Positions 6,932-13,661 of a stretch of 16,430 nt of DNA are shown piece by piece (positions within the stretch are counted from its first letter, which is position 1; every line of letters begins with the position of its first letter). A program made the translations under genes and the position numbers. The notes beneath the pieces were generated by a model. That model saw nothing but the letters and a program-made list of their open reading frames with translations, searched no databases and had not been told where the DNA came from. The DNA is from JBAXAB01 sp043718245 (lineage in GTDB: Bacteria > Patescibacteriota > Minisyncoccia > Phycocordibacterales > CAIZLB01). The stretch spans positions 1 to 16,430 of the forward strand of contig JAYSWB010000030.1 of assembly GCA_043718245.1 (NCBI GenBank), given 5' to 3'.

Positions 6932-6932
6932 A

Positions 6933-7592
6933 ATGACACACAAAGTCCACCCATACGCACATAGACTAGGAATCGTCAGAGATTGGAAATCTCGATGGTT
7001 TTCAGTGCACGCAAAATATCGATCAAACCTAAAGGTGGACGTTCTTCTTCGTGAATGGCTGGAAAAGAAAATGCGAGGCCAGTACATCTCTGATATTCAG
7101 ATCGAGCGAAATGAAAAGACTCTTCGGCTCATCATTCAAACCTCTCGACCTGGAATTATCATCGGACGAAATGGAGAAGGTGCAGTAAAACTTAAAGATG
7201 ATATTACAAAGTTCCTTAAAAAGCATAATGCTGATAAGGGAATTGAATTCAAAATGGATATCGAAGAAGTAAAAGTTCCAGAAGCTAGCTCTGCAATCGT
7301 AGCTCAGATGGTAGCTGAAGGTCTTGAGAAAAGAATGCCTTTCCGACGAGTTATGAAGCAGATGCTTGAAAAAGTTATGGCTGCCCGCGAAGTAAAGGGA
7401 GTGAGAATCTTCCTTTCAGGACGACTTGGAGGAGCAGAAATGGCACGACGAGAAGACTTAAAGAAAGGTCGAATTCCTCTACAGACGCTTCGAGCGGATG
7501 TTGATTTCAAGCGATATGAAGCAATCCTTCCTTACGGACAGATTGGTATCAAGGTTTGGATTTACAAGGGCGATATTTTTAATAAAAAGTAA
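6933..7592 (+). CDS. rpsC: 30S ribosomal protein S3
   Basis: S3 is a head protein at the mRNA entry tunnel with helicase activity together with S4 and S5. At 219 aa it is slightly shorter than E. coli S3 (233) and lacks a long tail. The N-terminus is THKVHPYAHRLGI in place of the usual GQKVHPxGxRLGI. The type II KH domain shows the GRNG loop at 78-81 inside PGIIIGRNGEG. The C-terminal domain has GVRIFLSGRLGGAEMAR and PLQTLRADVDF. It is separated from rplV by a single base, so the two are probably coupled. Confidence 0.97.
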   Translation: MTHKVHPYAHRLGIVRDWKSRWFSVHAKYRSNLKVDVLLREWLEKKMRGQYISDIQIERNEKTLRLIIQTSRPGIIIGRNGEGAVKLKDDITKFLKKHNADKGIEFKMDIEEVKVPEASSAIVAQMVAEGLEKRMPFRRVMKQMLEKVMAAREVKGVRIFLSGRLGGAEMARREDLKKGRIPLQTLRADVDFKRYEAILPYGQIGIKVWIYKGDIFNKK

Positions 7593-7602
7593 TTAAACTA
7601 CC

Positions 7603-8022
7603 ATGTTACTCCCTAAAAAAGTAAAACACCGAAAGTGGCACAAAAATCGTCGAAACATGAAGACGATTGGTGTTGACACACGTGGTACAACTCTTAGCTT
7701 CGGGCAGTTCGGTCTAAAGACTGCTTCTTACGCTCGAATCACTTCAAACCAGATCGAATCTGCTCGAAAAGTAATTTCTCGAAGTGTTGGAAAAACTGGT
7801 CGAATCTGGATTCGAATTTTTCCAGATCGTCCGATCACTGCTAAACCGCCAGAAGTGCCCATGGGTTCTGGAAAGGGAGACGTACAAGGATATTGTATGG
7901 AAGTAAAACCAGGCCGAATCATTTTCGAAATTGATGGTATTGCAGAAGATGTGGCAAAGGAGGCATTAAGAAAAGCTTCGACTAAATTACCAATTAAAGG
8001 TAAGGTCGTAGCTCGAACATAA
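7603..8022 (+). CDS. rplP: 50S ribosomal protein L16
   Basis: L16 helps form the A site of the large subunit. At 139 aa it is a normal length (136-144). The family start MLLPKKVKHRKWHK, the segment FGQFGLKTASYARITSNQIESAR (quoted in part) and the loop PEVPMGSGKGDVQGYCMEVKPGRIIFE (quoted in part) are clear. In the loop the residue before MGSGKG is Pro, whereas E. coli has the hydroxylated Arg81. The modification is therefore not expected here, which is inference. The gap to rpsC is 10 bases with no Shine-Dalgarno, and rpmC follows after 5. Confidence 0.97.
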   Translation: MLLPKKVKHRKWHKNRRNMKTIGVDTRGTTLSFGQFGLKTASYARITSNQIESARKVISRSVGKTGRIWIRIFPDRPITAKPPEVPMGSGKGDVQGYCMEVKPGRIIFEIDGIAEDVAKEALRKASTKLPIKGKVVART

Positions 8023-8027
8023 AATAT

Positions 8028-8216
8028 ATGAAAAAGAAAAGCGAAATCAAAGGTAAGGCAAAAAGTGAACTTCTAAAAACTCTTAAAGAAAAAAGAGATG
8101 CTTTTCAGGCTTTCAAGTATGAATTGTCTGGTGGAAAGGCAAAAGACCTAAAGAAGGGTCGAAATATCCGAAAGGACATCGCCCGCATCATGACGGAATT
8201 AACTGTCGCTAAATAA
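8028..8216 (+). CDS. rpmC: 50S ribosomal protein L29
   Basis: L29 is a small two-helix protein next to L23 at the tunnel exit. At 62 aa it has the standard length. Helix 1 (about 6-33) carries LKTLKEKRDAFQAFKYELSGGKAKDL (quoted in part), with a G-G turn, and the second helix has the signature NIRKDIARIMTEL. It is Lys-rich and has no odd features. It lies between L16 and S17 as in most bacteria, with gaps of 5 and 4 bases. The start follows AAAATAT, one of the recurring AT-rich start contexts. Confidence 0.95.
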   Translation: MKKKSEIKGKAKSELLKTLKEKRDAFQAFKYELSGGKAKDLKKGRNIRKDIARIMTELTVAK

Positions 8217-8220
8217 ATAT

Positions 8221-8478
8221 ATGATTAAACAAACTGATACAAAAGAAAACTTGAAGGGAAAGGTACTTGATGGTATTGTCACATCTACAAAGATGAAGGA
8301 CACCGTCGTTGTGACTGTCGGTCGATATGTTCGCGTTCCAAAGTACCGAAAATACGTAACTATCACAAAGAAATACAAGGCTCACGACGCTGGAAACACT
8401 TGCAAAACAGGTGATAAAGTTTCTATCCGAGAGTGTCGACCAATTTCAAAGGATAAACACTTCATCGTAATAAAATAA
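8221..8478 (+). CDS. rpsQ: 30S ribosomal protein S17
   Basis: S17 is a small OB-fold protein that binds the 5' domain of 16S rRNA. At 85 aa it is typical. The signatures are LDGIVTSTKMKDTVVVTV near the N-terminus and HDAGNTCKTGDKVSIRECRPIS (quoted in part) in the second half, with the ending KHFIVIK. The N-terminal 12 residues before GKVLDG are slightly longer than in some relatives. The start is preceded by AATAAATAT with no Shine-Dalgarno, 4 bases after rpmC. rplN follows after 10 bases in the repeated start module described in the findings. Confidence 0.96.
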   Translation: MIKQTDTKENLKGKVLDGIVTSTKMKDTVVVTVGRYVRVPKYRKYVTITKKYKAHDAGNTCKTGDKVSIRECRPISKDKHFIVIK

Positions 8479-8488
8479 TTATAAATAT

Positions 8489-8860
8489 ATGATATTAGAA
8501 CGATCAATCGTAGCAATAGCAGATAACACCGGAGGTCAAATTGGCCGTATTTTCAAAGTGCTTGGATCTGCCGCAAAAAGATACGCTGAAATTGGCGACT
8601 TGGTTGTTCTCTCAATCCAAAAAGCCCAACCTCGAAAAGCTGTAAAGAAAAAGGACGTTCTAACAGCAGTGGTCGTTCGACAAAGAAAAGCTTTCCGTCG
8701 AAAGGATGGTTCTTATGTTCGATTCGATGAAAACGCAGTTGTTATTCTAGATAAATCAAAGATAGAGCCTATGGGCGGTCGTATCTTCGGTCCAATTCCA
8801 CGAGAAATCGTTGAAAAGGGTTTCCAGAAAATCGGCTCATTAGCTCCTGAAATAGTGTAA
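8489..8860 (+). CDS. rplN: 50S ribosomal protein L14
   Basis: L14 is a beta-barrel protein of the subunit interface, bridging to 16S helix 14 and binding the silencing factor RsfS. At 123 aa it matches the family (122-123). Conserved parts are VAIADNTGG, IGDLVVLSIQKAQP, RRKDGSYVRFDENAVVIL and RIFGPIPREI, ending SLAPEIV. The segment ADNTGGQIGRIF replaces the common ADNSGAKxxxCI; the changes are conservative. It begins in the repeated TAATTATAAATATATG context, the same as rplB. Confidence 0.98.
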   Translation: MILERSIVAIADNTGGQIGRIFKVLGSAAKRYAEIGDLVVLSIQKAQPRKAVKKKDVLTAVVVRQRKAFRRKDGSYVRFDENAVVILDKSKIEPMGGRIFGPIPREIVEKGFQKIGSLAPEIV

Positions 8861-8870
8861 TTTTAAACAT

Positions 8871-9092
8871 ATGAAGATCAAGAAAAACGACAACATCATA
8901 GTAATCACAGGAAAGGACAAAGGTAAAAAAGCCAAGGTTATTAAGGCTTACCCGAAATTGGATATGGTCCTGATTGAGGGCGTTAATCTTAAGAAGAAAC
9001 ACCAGAAATCAACTAAAGGTGCAGGAAAAGGTGCAATTGTCGAAGTGGCACATCCAATTCACGTTTCAAATGTAAAGATCGCGACAAAATAA
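8871..9092 (+). CDS. rplX: 50S ribosomal protein L24, short form
   Basis: L24 is an assembly-initiating KOW-domain protein at the tunnel exit. The KOW region KNDNIIVITGKDKGKKAKVIKAY (quoted in part) and the following VNLKKKHQKSTKG are clear. At 73 aa it is short compared with the usual 100-105. The C-terminal part beyond VEVAHPIHVSNVKI, which carries the extra strands and often a Cys cluster in other bacteria, is absent. The stop is followed at once by rplE after 4 bases, so this is not a local sequence break. A reduced protein is in keeping with an economised CPR ribosome, which is inference. Confidence 0.95.
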   Translation: MKIKKNDNIIVITGKDKGKKAKVIKAYPKLDMVLIEGVNLKKKHQKSTKGAGKGAIVEVAHPIHVSNVKIATK

Positions 9093-9096
9093 TTTT

Positions 9097-9663
9097 ATGG
9101 CAACAAAACACATCACACTAAAAGAAAAAGCGGCAACTACCTACAACACAATGAAGGAGGTTTTTGGCTACAAGAACGAACTGCAATCACCAAAGATGGT
9201 AAAAGTTGTTTTGTCTTCAGCAACAGGATCTATAAAAGATAACAAAAAGAAAGACTTGATCGGGAACCGACTTACAAAGATTGCTGGACAGAAGGCAACT
9301 GTAAAGTCTGCTAAGAAATCAGTAGCTTCATTCAAGGTTCGACAGGGAGATTCAGTAGGTTGGCAGGTAACTCTTCGAGGAGAGAGAATGTGGAGTTTCC
9401 TTGAAAAATTGGTAAATATTGCACTTCCACGAACTCGAGACTTTCGAGGAATCAGCAGTAAATCGGTCGATGCTATGGGAAACTACACTTTAGGTGTTAG
9501 AGAGCACACGGTTTTCCCAGAGACTTCAGACGAGGAATTAAAAGACGTCTTTGGATTCGCGGTCACAATGGTGACTACGGCCAAGAAAGCAGAGGAAACT
9601 CGAACTTTCCTTAATCACCTCGGATTCCTCTTTAAAAAGGACGAGGCTAAAGGCAAAAAATAA
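9097..9663 (+). CDS. rplE: 50S ribosomal protein L5
   Basis: L5 binds 5S rRNA in the central protuberance and touches the P-site tRNA. At 188 aa it is slightly longer than the usual 179. Typical blocks are KMVKVVLSSATG, ITKIAGQK-like LTKIAGQKATVKSAKKSVASFKVR (quoted in part), VTLRGERMWSFLEKLVNIALPRTRDFRG (quoted in part) and GNYTLGVREHTVFPE. The C-terminal end has VTTAKKAEETRTFLNHLGF and a Lys-rich extension. It starts after TAATTTT as rplW does. It precedes the 53-base gap that holds the rpsN promoter, one of the two larger gaps inside the ribosomal block. Confidence 0.97.
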   Translation: MATKHITLKEKAATTYNTMKEVFGYKNELQSPKMVKVVLSSATGSIKDNKKKDLIGNRLTKIAGQKATVKSAKKSVASFKVRQGDSVGWQVTLRGERMWSFLEKLVNIALPRTRDFRGISSKSVDAMGNYTLGVREHTVFPETSDEELKDVFGFAVTMVTTAKKAEETRTFLNHLGFLFKKDEAKGKK

Positions 9664-9692
9664 TTGACTTGCAGCTTTAAAATTGCTAGTAT
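9664..9692 (+). promoter_or_regulatory. Internal promoter before rpsN, extended -10
   Basis: TTGACT (9664-9669) lies exactly 17 bases before TAGTAT (9687-9692). The latter is preceded by TGC, giving TGCTAGTAT, the same nine bases as at the rpsS promoter. It begins immediately after the rplE stop. Transcription near 9699 would leave about 18 bases of A-rich leader (AAAAAACACAAAAA) before the rpsN ATG. Confidence 0.75.
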
Positions 9693-9716
9693 CTCATAGC
9701 TTAAAAAACACAAAAA

Positions 9717-9902
9717 ATGGCAAAAACATCAACAGTAGCAAGGTCAAAAAAGAAACCAAAGTTCAAGAGTCGTGTTACTCGAAGGTGTTTCCGATGTGGA
9801 CGAGGCCGAGGCTATATGCGCGACTTCGACATGTGCCGTATATGTTTTAGAGAATTAGCAAACGAGGGAAGAATTCCTGGTATTAAGAAATCATCATGGT
9901 AG
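9717..9902 (+). CDS. rpsN: 30S ribosomal protein S14, zinc-binding type Z
   Basis: S14 is a head protein near the decoding site. At 61 aa this is the short zinc-binding form. Cysteines at 24, 27, 40 and 43 make a CxxC...CxxC zinc knuckle within CFRCGRGRGYMRDFDMCRIC, and the end RIPGIKKSSW is the family C-terminus. It has its own promoter-like site at 9664-9692 and an A-rich upstream region without Shine-Dalgarno. The last codons overlap the rpsH start by 7 bases (ATGGTAG), the only gene overlap in the cluster, so translation is probably coupled. The stop is TAG. Confidence 0.97.
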   Translation: MAKTSTVARSKKKPKFKSRVTRRCFRCGRGRGYMRDFDMCRICFRELANEGRIPGIKKSSW

Positions 9903-10291
9903 ACCAAACAGCACAACTTTTGAACTCATTGAAAATGGCTAACCGCGCAAAGAAGGCCACGGTAGTTTTTGCATACACAAAATTCCGCGAGAATATTCTA
10001 AATGTTTTACAGAAGGAAGGTTTCATCAAGTCTGTCGCTAAAAAAGGCAAGACTGTTCCAAATATAGAATTGGATGTTGAATTGGCTTACGATGAGAATG
10101 GGGAGGGAAAGATCCAAGGAGTAGAACAGATCTCAAAAAACTCTCGCCGACTTTACAGTAAATCAAAGGAGCTTCGACCAGTTAAAAACGGATTCGGTGC
10201 CATGATCCTCACAACTCCAAAGGGAATTATGACAGGAAGTCAGGCACGAAAGGAAAAGGTCGGAGGAGAAACTTTATTCAAAATTTGGTAA
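9896..10291 (+). CDS. rpsH: 30S ribosomal protein S8
   Basis: S8 binds the central domain of 16S rRNA, and in E. coli represses translation of the spc operon. At 131 aa it has the normal length. The N-terminal half shows the first helix with TAQLLNSLKMANRAKKATVV (quoted up to 20 residues), and the second half has SKELRPVKNGFGAMILTTPKGIMT, with the conserved G-GIMT-like motif and ARKEKVGGETLFKIW at the end. The start ATG 9896 overlaps the rpsN stop. No other start fits the family. It is followed by rplF after 10 bases. Confidence 0.96.
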   Translation: MVDQTAQLLNSLKMANRAKKATVVFAYTKFRENILNVLQKEGFIKSVAKKGKTVPNIELDVELAYDENGEGKIQGVEQISKNSRRLYSKSKELRPVKNGFGAMILTTPKGIMTGSQARKEKVGGETLFKIW

Positions 10292-10301
10292 TTACAAATA
10301 T

Positions 10302-10835
10302 ATGTCAAGAATTGGCCGTCAAATCATCGCAATACCTACAGGAGTCACAGTTGAAATCAACGACGGACTTTTGACTGTAAAAGGACCAAAGGGTGAATTA
10401 AAGAGAGAGTTTAAGCCGATTGTAACAGTGAATGTAAATGGCGCCGAAGTAACTCTTACTCCAAATCGAGACGATATCGAAACAAGTTCTCTTTGGGGAA
10501 CGTATGCTTCTCATGTAAAAAACATGGTCAAGGGTGTTGTTGAACCTTATGTTGAAAAGCTTATCCTAGAAGGAATTGGATTTAAAGCCGAAGTAGCAGG
10601 TACTACCTTAAAGATGGCTCTTGGATTTTCTCACCCTGTTGTTGTTGAAATTCCTGCTGGAATCACAATGACTTCTGAAAAGGGACTTCTTACAATCACA
10701 GGTATCGACAAGGAATCTGTAACACAGTTCGCAGCGACACTTCGAGCAATGAAGAAGCCGGAACCATATAAGGGAAAGGGATTTAGATACGAAAAAGAAG
10801 TTATCCGCCGAAAGCAGGGTAAGAAAACTGCATAA
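10302..10835 (+). CDS. rplF: 50S ribosomal protein L6
   Basis: L6 lies near the sarcin-ricin loop and the elongation-factor site. At 177 aa it matches the family exactly. It has the duplicated fold: N-terminal MSRIGRQIIAIPTGVTVEIN and a second domain with LILEGIGFKAEVAGTTLKMALGFSHPV (quoted in part). The signature near the C-terminus is RAMKKPEPYKGKGFRYEKEVIRRKQGKK (quoted in part), the usual KPPEPYKGKGI-type end. The start follows TAATTACAAATAT, one base different from the module before rplB and rplN. The gap to rplR is 9 bases. Confidence 0.97.
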   Translation: MSRIGRQIIAIPTGVTVEINDGLLTVKGPKGELKREFKPIVTVNVNGAEVTLTPNRDDIETSSLWGTYASHVKNMVKGVVEPYVEKLILEGIGFKAEVAGTTLKMALGFSHPVVVEIPAGITMTSEKGLLTITGIDKESVTQFAATLRAMKKPEPYKGKGFRYEKEVIRRKQGKKTA

Positions 10836-10844
10836 TATAAATTT

Positions 10845-11192
10845 ATGAAAAAAATCATTCTATCATCATCAAGAGACAGACGACGAAAGCGAATCCGCGC
10901 AAAGGTTTCAGGAAGTGCTGAACGCCCACGATTGTCTATCTACAAGTCAAACGTTGCTATGTACGCTCAGTTAATTGACGATGATAAAGGTGTGACTTTG
11001 GTTGCAGCTTCTACATTGAATACAAAAGGCAAGAACAAGACAGAATCAGCAAAGGCAATCGGTGTTGAAATTGCAAAGTTGGCAAAATCAAAAGGTATAA
11101 CCAAGGTCACCTTTGATCGAGGTGGATTTATTTACACAGGTCGAGTACAAGCAGTAGCAGAAGGCGCTCGAGAAGGTGGTTTAGACTTTTAA
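10845..11192 (+). CDS. rplR: 50S ribosomal protein L18
   Basis: L18 binds 5S rRNA with L5 in the central protuberance. At 115 aa it is close to the usual 117-120. The N-terminal basic helix RDRRRKRIRAKVSGSAERPRLSIYKSN (quoted in part), the middle AQLIDDDKGVTLVAASTL and the end FDRGGFIYTGRVQAVAEGAREGGLDF (quoted in part) match the family. The final GLDF is conserved. It follows rplF in a TATAAATTTATG start context and precedes rpsE by 4 bases. Confidence 0.97.
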   Translation: MKKIILSSSRDRRRKRIRAKVSGSAERPRLSIYKSNVAMYAQLIDDDKGVTLVAASTLNTKGKNKTESAKAIGVEIAKLAKSKGITKVTFDRGGFIYTGRVQAVAEGAREGGLDF

Positions 11193-11196
11193 ACAT

Positions 11197-11820
11197 ATGA
11201 ACGAAAACAATACACAACAAAATACCGAAGTAAAAACAGTAGCAGCTACTCACTCTGCACAGATTGCACCCCATGCGTCTGTTGTTAATGCCGAAGCTCC
11301 TCGACGAGAAAGAAACCAGAGAGGTGGAGATCGAAAGCCACGACGCGAGCCGCGCGCAAGGTCAGAATTTGATCAGAAGATTATCGATATCCGCAGAGTA
11401 ACCCGAGTGTCATCAGGAGGAAGACGATTTAGCTTTGCTGTAACTATGGTTGCAGGAGACAAAAAGGGTAGGGTTGGTGTGGGTACAGGAAAGGGAACTG
11501 ATACTGCTCTTGCTGTAGAAAAAGCTTTCCGAAATGCAAAGAAACACTTGATCACTATCAATATGACAAAGACCAGCAGTATCGCCCATGAAGTGTCTGC
11601 AAAGTACTCGTCTTCACGCGTTGAAATTCAGCCTGCGCCTGGAAAGGGAATGGCCGCTGGTTCATCTGTTCGAGATGTTTTGATCCTTGGAGGTGTGAAG
11701 GACGTAGTTGCGAAACTGCGATCTGGAACAAAGAACAAGCTTAACAATGCTCAGGCTGCTATTATGGCACTTTCAAGTGTTAAAAAGCCAAAAGCATCAC
11801 ACTTACCTAAAACTAAATAA
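11197..11820 (+). CDS. rpsE: 30S ribosomal protein S5, extended N-terminus
   Basis: S5 is a body protein important for decoding accuracy and mRNA entry. The double-stranded RNA-binding N-domain begins at about FDQKIIDIRRVTRVSSGGRR (residues 58-77) and the C-domain has the conserved APGKGMAAGSSVRDVLILGGVKD (quoted in part). At 207 aa it is about 40 longer than E. coli S5 (167), because of a long N-terminal region (1-57). That region starts Gln/Asn/Ala-rich, then becomes strongly basic (ERNQRGGDRKPRREPRARSE), and is probably disordered. ATG 11197 in a TTTTAAACAT context fits the pattern of the other starts. rplO follows after 7 bases, so no rpmD (L30) gene fits between. Confidence 0.97.
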   Translation: MNENNTQQNTEVKTVAATHSAQIAPHASVVNAEAPRRERNQRGGDRKPRREPRARSEFDQKIIDIRRVTRVSSGGRRFSFAVTMVAGDKKGRVGVGTGKGTDTALAVEKAFRNAKKHLITINMTKTSSIAHEVSAKYSSSRVEIQPAPGKGMAAGSSVRDVLILGGVKDVVAKLRSGTKNKLNNAQAAIMALSSVKKPKASHLPKTK

Positions 11821-11827
11821 ACCTGCC

Positions 11828-12322
11828 ATGCAATTACATAATCTAAAAGCAAAGACAAAAAGAAAAACATCCAATCAAATTGGTCGTGGTGGAAAGCGTG
11901 GAAAAACTTCAGGCCGAGGAACAAAAGGACAGAAAGCTCGTTCTGGTCACAAGATCCGACCGGAATTAAGAGATTACATCAAAAAGCTTCCAAAACTCCG
12001 AGGTCACGGTAAAAACACTAACTTCTCTATCCAAACTAAGCCTGTTATAATTAACCTAGGTGATCTTGTTTCAGTTTACAAAGCAGGGGATACTGTTTCT
12101 CCAACAACATTGATAGAGAAAGGATTACTTTCTACTGCTAAGGGCAGAAACCCTAGAGTAAAGATTCTTTCAAACGGTGAAATAAACATAAAATTAAATG
12201 TTAAAAACTGTACAGTATCAGAAGGTGCAAAAACTCTTATTGAAAAGGTGGGTGGTACAGTTTCTGCAATGAAATCAAATGTGGTAGCAAAGGTGGTGAA
12301 AGCCAAGTCGATTAAAAAATAG
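11828..12322 (+). CDS. rplO: 50S ribosomal protein L15
   Basis: L15 is a late-assembly large-subunit protein. The frame is open from 11708, but ATG 11828 gives the family start MQLHNLKAKTKRKTSNQIGRGGKRGKTSG (quoted in part), so the earlier start is rejected. The Gly-rich basic stretch at 18-43 (GRGGKRGKTSGRGTKGQKAR) and the conserved KLRGHGKNTNFS follow. At 164 aa it is longer than E. coli L15 (144). The C-terminal half is a globular domain with an extra tail ending VKAKSIKK. It comes directly after rpsE, and rpmD is missing. Its stop is TAG. Confidence 0.96.
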   Translation: MQLHNLKAKTKRKTSNQIGRGGKRGKTSGRGTKGQKARSGHKIRPELRDYIKKLPKLRGHGKNTNFSIQTKPVIINLGDLVSVYKAGDTVSPTTLIEKGLLSTAKGRNPRVKILSNGEINIKLNVKNCTVSEGAKTLIEKVGGTVSAMKSNVVAKVVKAKSIKK

Positions 12323-12328
12323 TTCAAC

Positions 12329-13600
12329 ATGTCAAAATTCATAGATAAACTTAAAAGGGTATTTCTAAACAAAAACCTAAGGAATAGAATCCTATTTGTT
12401 ATAGGAATTTTGGTAGTGTACAGATTTCTTTCGTTTATTCCCGTACCAGGAGTTCCAACAGACAAGCTGGCCGCTTTTTTCAACAGTAACCAATTTCTAA
12501 GCCTAATCAGCCTATTTTCAGGTAGTGGTCTTTCTAGTTTTTCTATAATAATGCTCGGAGTGGGACCTTACATTACGTCCACTATCATTATTCAGTTGAT
12601 GACAATGATTTTTCCTAAATTGAAGGAAATGCAACAAGAAGGAGGGGCAGAGGGCAGACGAAAGTTCACCCAGTACTCTCGAATGTTGACGATCCCCCTT
12701 GCTATTATCCAAGCGTTTAGTTATATCATCCTTCTTCAGAGAAGTGATGTTATTCCTTCAGGCATCCCACCTTTCCAAATGCTAACCAATGTGGCTATTA
12801 TCGTTTCTGGGTCAGTCCTTGTTATGTGGTTAGGAGAGTTGGCAACAGAATTCGGTATTGGAAACGGTATTTCAACTATTATCTTTGCTGGTATCGTTGC
12901 TACTTTGCCTCAGATGATTACACAGGTTCAAAGCTCTATTTTGGATGCGTCACAGATCCCTACAATTATAGGAGCAGCGGTATTGGGACTCTTGGTGATC
13001 TACTTTGTGGTCTTGGTCACAGAAGCAGAACGTCCGATTCCTGTCACCTATACCAAGCAAATGCACGGCGGTGGAGCAGGGGTTCCTACTTATTTACCAC
13101 TTCGACTTAACCAAGCTGGGGTTATTCCAATCATCTTTGCTATTTCGATCCTTCTTTTCCCTCAGATGATTCTTTCACTATTAACCAATACTCAATTTGC
13201 ATGGGTAAATACAGCATCAGCCAACCTCTCAGCTTTGATGCAAAACACGTGGTTTTATGCAGTAGCGTACTTTGTTCTTGTGGTACTTTTCACATTCTTC
13301 TATACATCAGTTACTTTCGATCCAAAGAGTATTTCTGAAAACTTACAGAAAAACGGTGCATTTATTTCAGGAATCCGCCCAGGTGAATCAACAATGCAGT
13401 ATTTGTCACATGTGGTTACTAGAATCACTCTTGTAGGAGCAGTCTTCTTAGGTCTCATCGCAGTTTTGCCGGTAATTGTGCACGCTTTTACAGGTATTCA
13501 AGCTTTAACAGTTGGAGGTACAGCACTTCTAATCGTGGTATCGGTTGTGATGGATACTATAAAGAAAATCAACGCTCAGTTGTCGATGGAGGAGTACTAA
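12329..13600 (+). CDS. secY: Protein translocase subunit SecY
   Basis: SecY is the channel of the general secretion translocon in the cytoplasmic membrane. At 423 aa it is a little shorter than E. coli SecY (443), with ten hydrophobic segments visible. The first is at about residues 19-36, then come the plug/second segment around PYITSTIIIQLMTMIFP, GELATEFGIGNGIS before segment 5, and the long cytosolic loop TEAERPIPVTYTKQMHGGG after segment 6. The last segment is at about 393-412 and the tail is short and ends SMEEY. It lies 6 bases after rplO. A hairpin and promoter-like site follow, so it is probably the last gene of the ribosomal transcript. Confidence 0.98.
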   Translation: MSKFIDKLKRVFLNKNLRNRILFVIGILVVYRFLSFIPVPGVPTDKLAAFFNSNQFLSLISLFSGSGLSSFSIIMLGVGPYITSTIIIQLMTMIFPKLKEMQQEGGAEGRRKFTQYSRMLTIPLAIIQAFSYIILLQRSDVIPSGIPPFQMLTNVAIIVSGSVLVMWLGELATEFGIGNGISTIIFAGIVATLPQMITQVQSSILDASQIPTIIGAAVLGLLVIYFVVLVTEAERPIPVTYTKQMHGGGAGVPTYLPLRLNQAGVIPIIFAISILLFPQMILSLLTNTQFAWVNTASANLSALMQNTWFYAVAYFVLVVLFTFFYTSVTFDPKSISENLQKNGAFISGIRPGESTMQYLSHVVTRITLVGAVFLGLIAVLPVIVHAFTGIQALTVGGTALLIVVSVVMDTIKKINAQLSMEEY

Positions 13601-13617
13601 AAAAGAATTTTTCTTTT
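13601..13617 (+). terminator. Weak AT-rich hairpin after secY
   Basis: AAAAGAA (13601-13607) pairs perfectly with TTCTTTT (13611-13617) around a 3-base loop, directly after the secY stop. The stem has only one G-C pair and the T-rich arm serves as its own tail, so termination would be weak or partial. Confidence 0.3.
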
Positions 13618-13625
13618 GTTGTGGA

Positions 13626-13654
13626 TGGACAAAGTATGTGAGGTTGTTTAGAAT
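13626..13654 (+). promoter_or_regulatory. Promoter of the 13662-16158 unit
   Basis: TGGACA (13626-13631) is followed by 17 bases and TAGAAT (13649-13654), each matching the consensus at 5 of 6 positions. Transcription should begin about 13661, one base before the ATG at 13662, so the mRNA would be leaderless. This also argues against the GTG start at 13638, which lies inside the spacer. Confidence 0.55.
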
Positions 13655-13661
13655 AAGTGGT

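Noticed and set aside
11708..11827. Earlier in-frame start for rplO
   Set aside because: It lies inside rpsE and the added residues do not resemble L15. ATG 11828 gives the family start.
2056..13600. CRISPR, tRNA, rRNA or insertion-sequence features inside the ribosomal block
   Set aside because: I searched by eye and found no repeat-spacer pattern, cloverleaf or transposase signature. The block is fully explained by genes.
13638..13661. GTG start for the 13662 gene
   Set aside because: It falls within the spacer of the promoter-like site, so it would not be on the predicted transcript.
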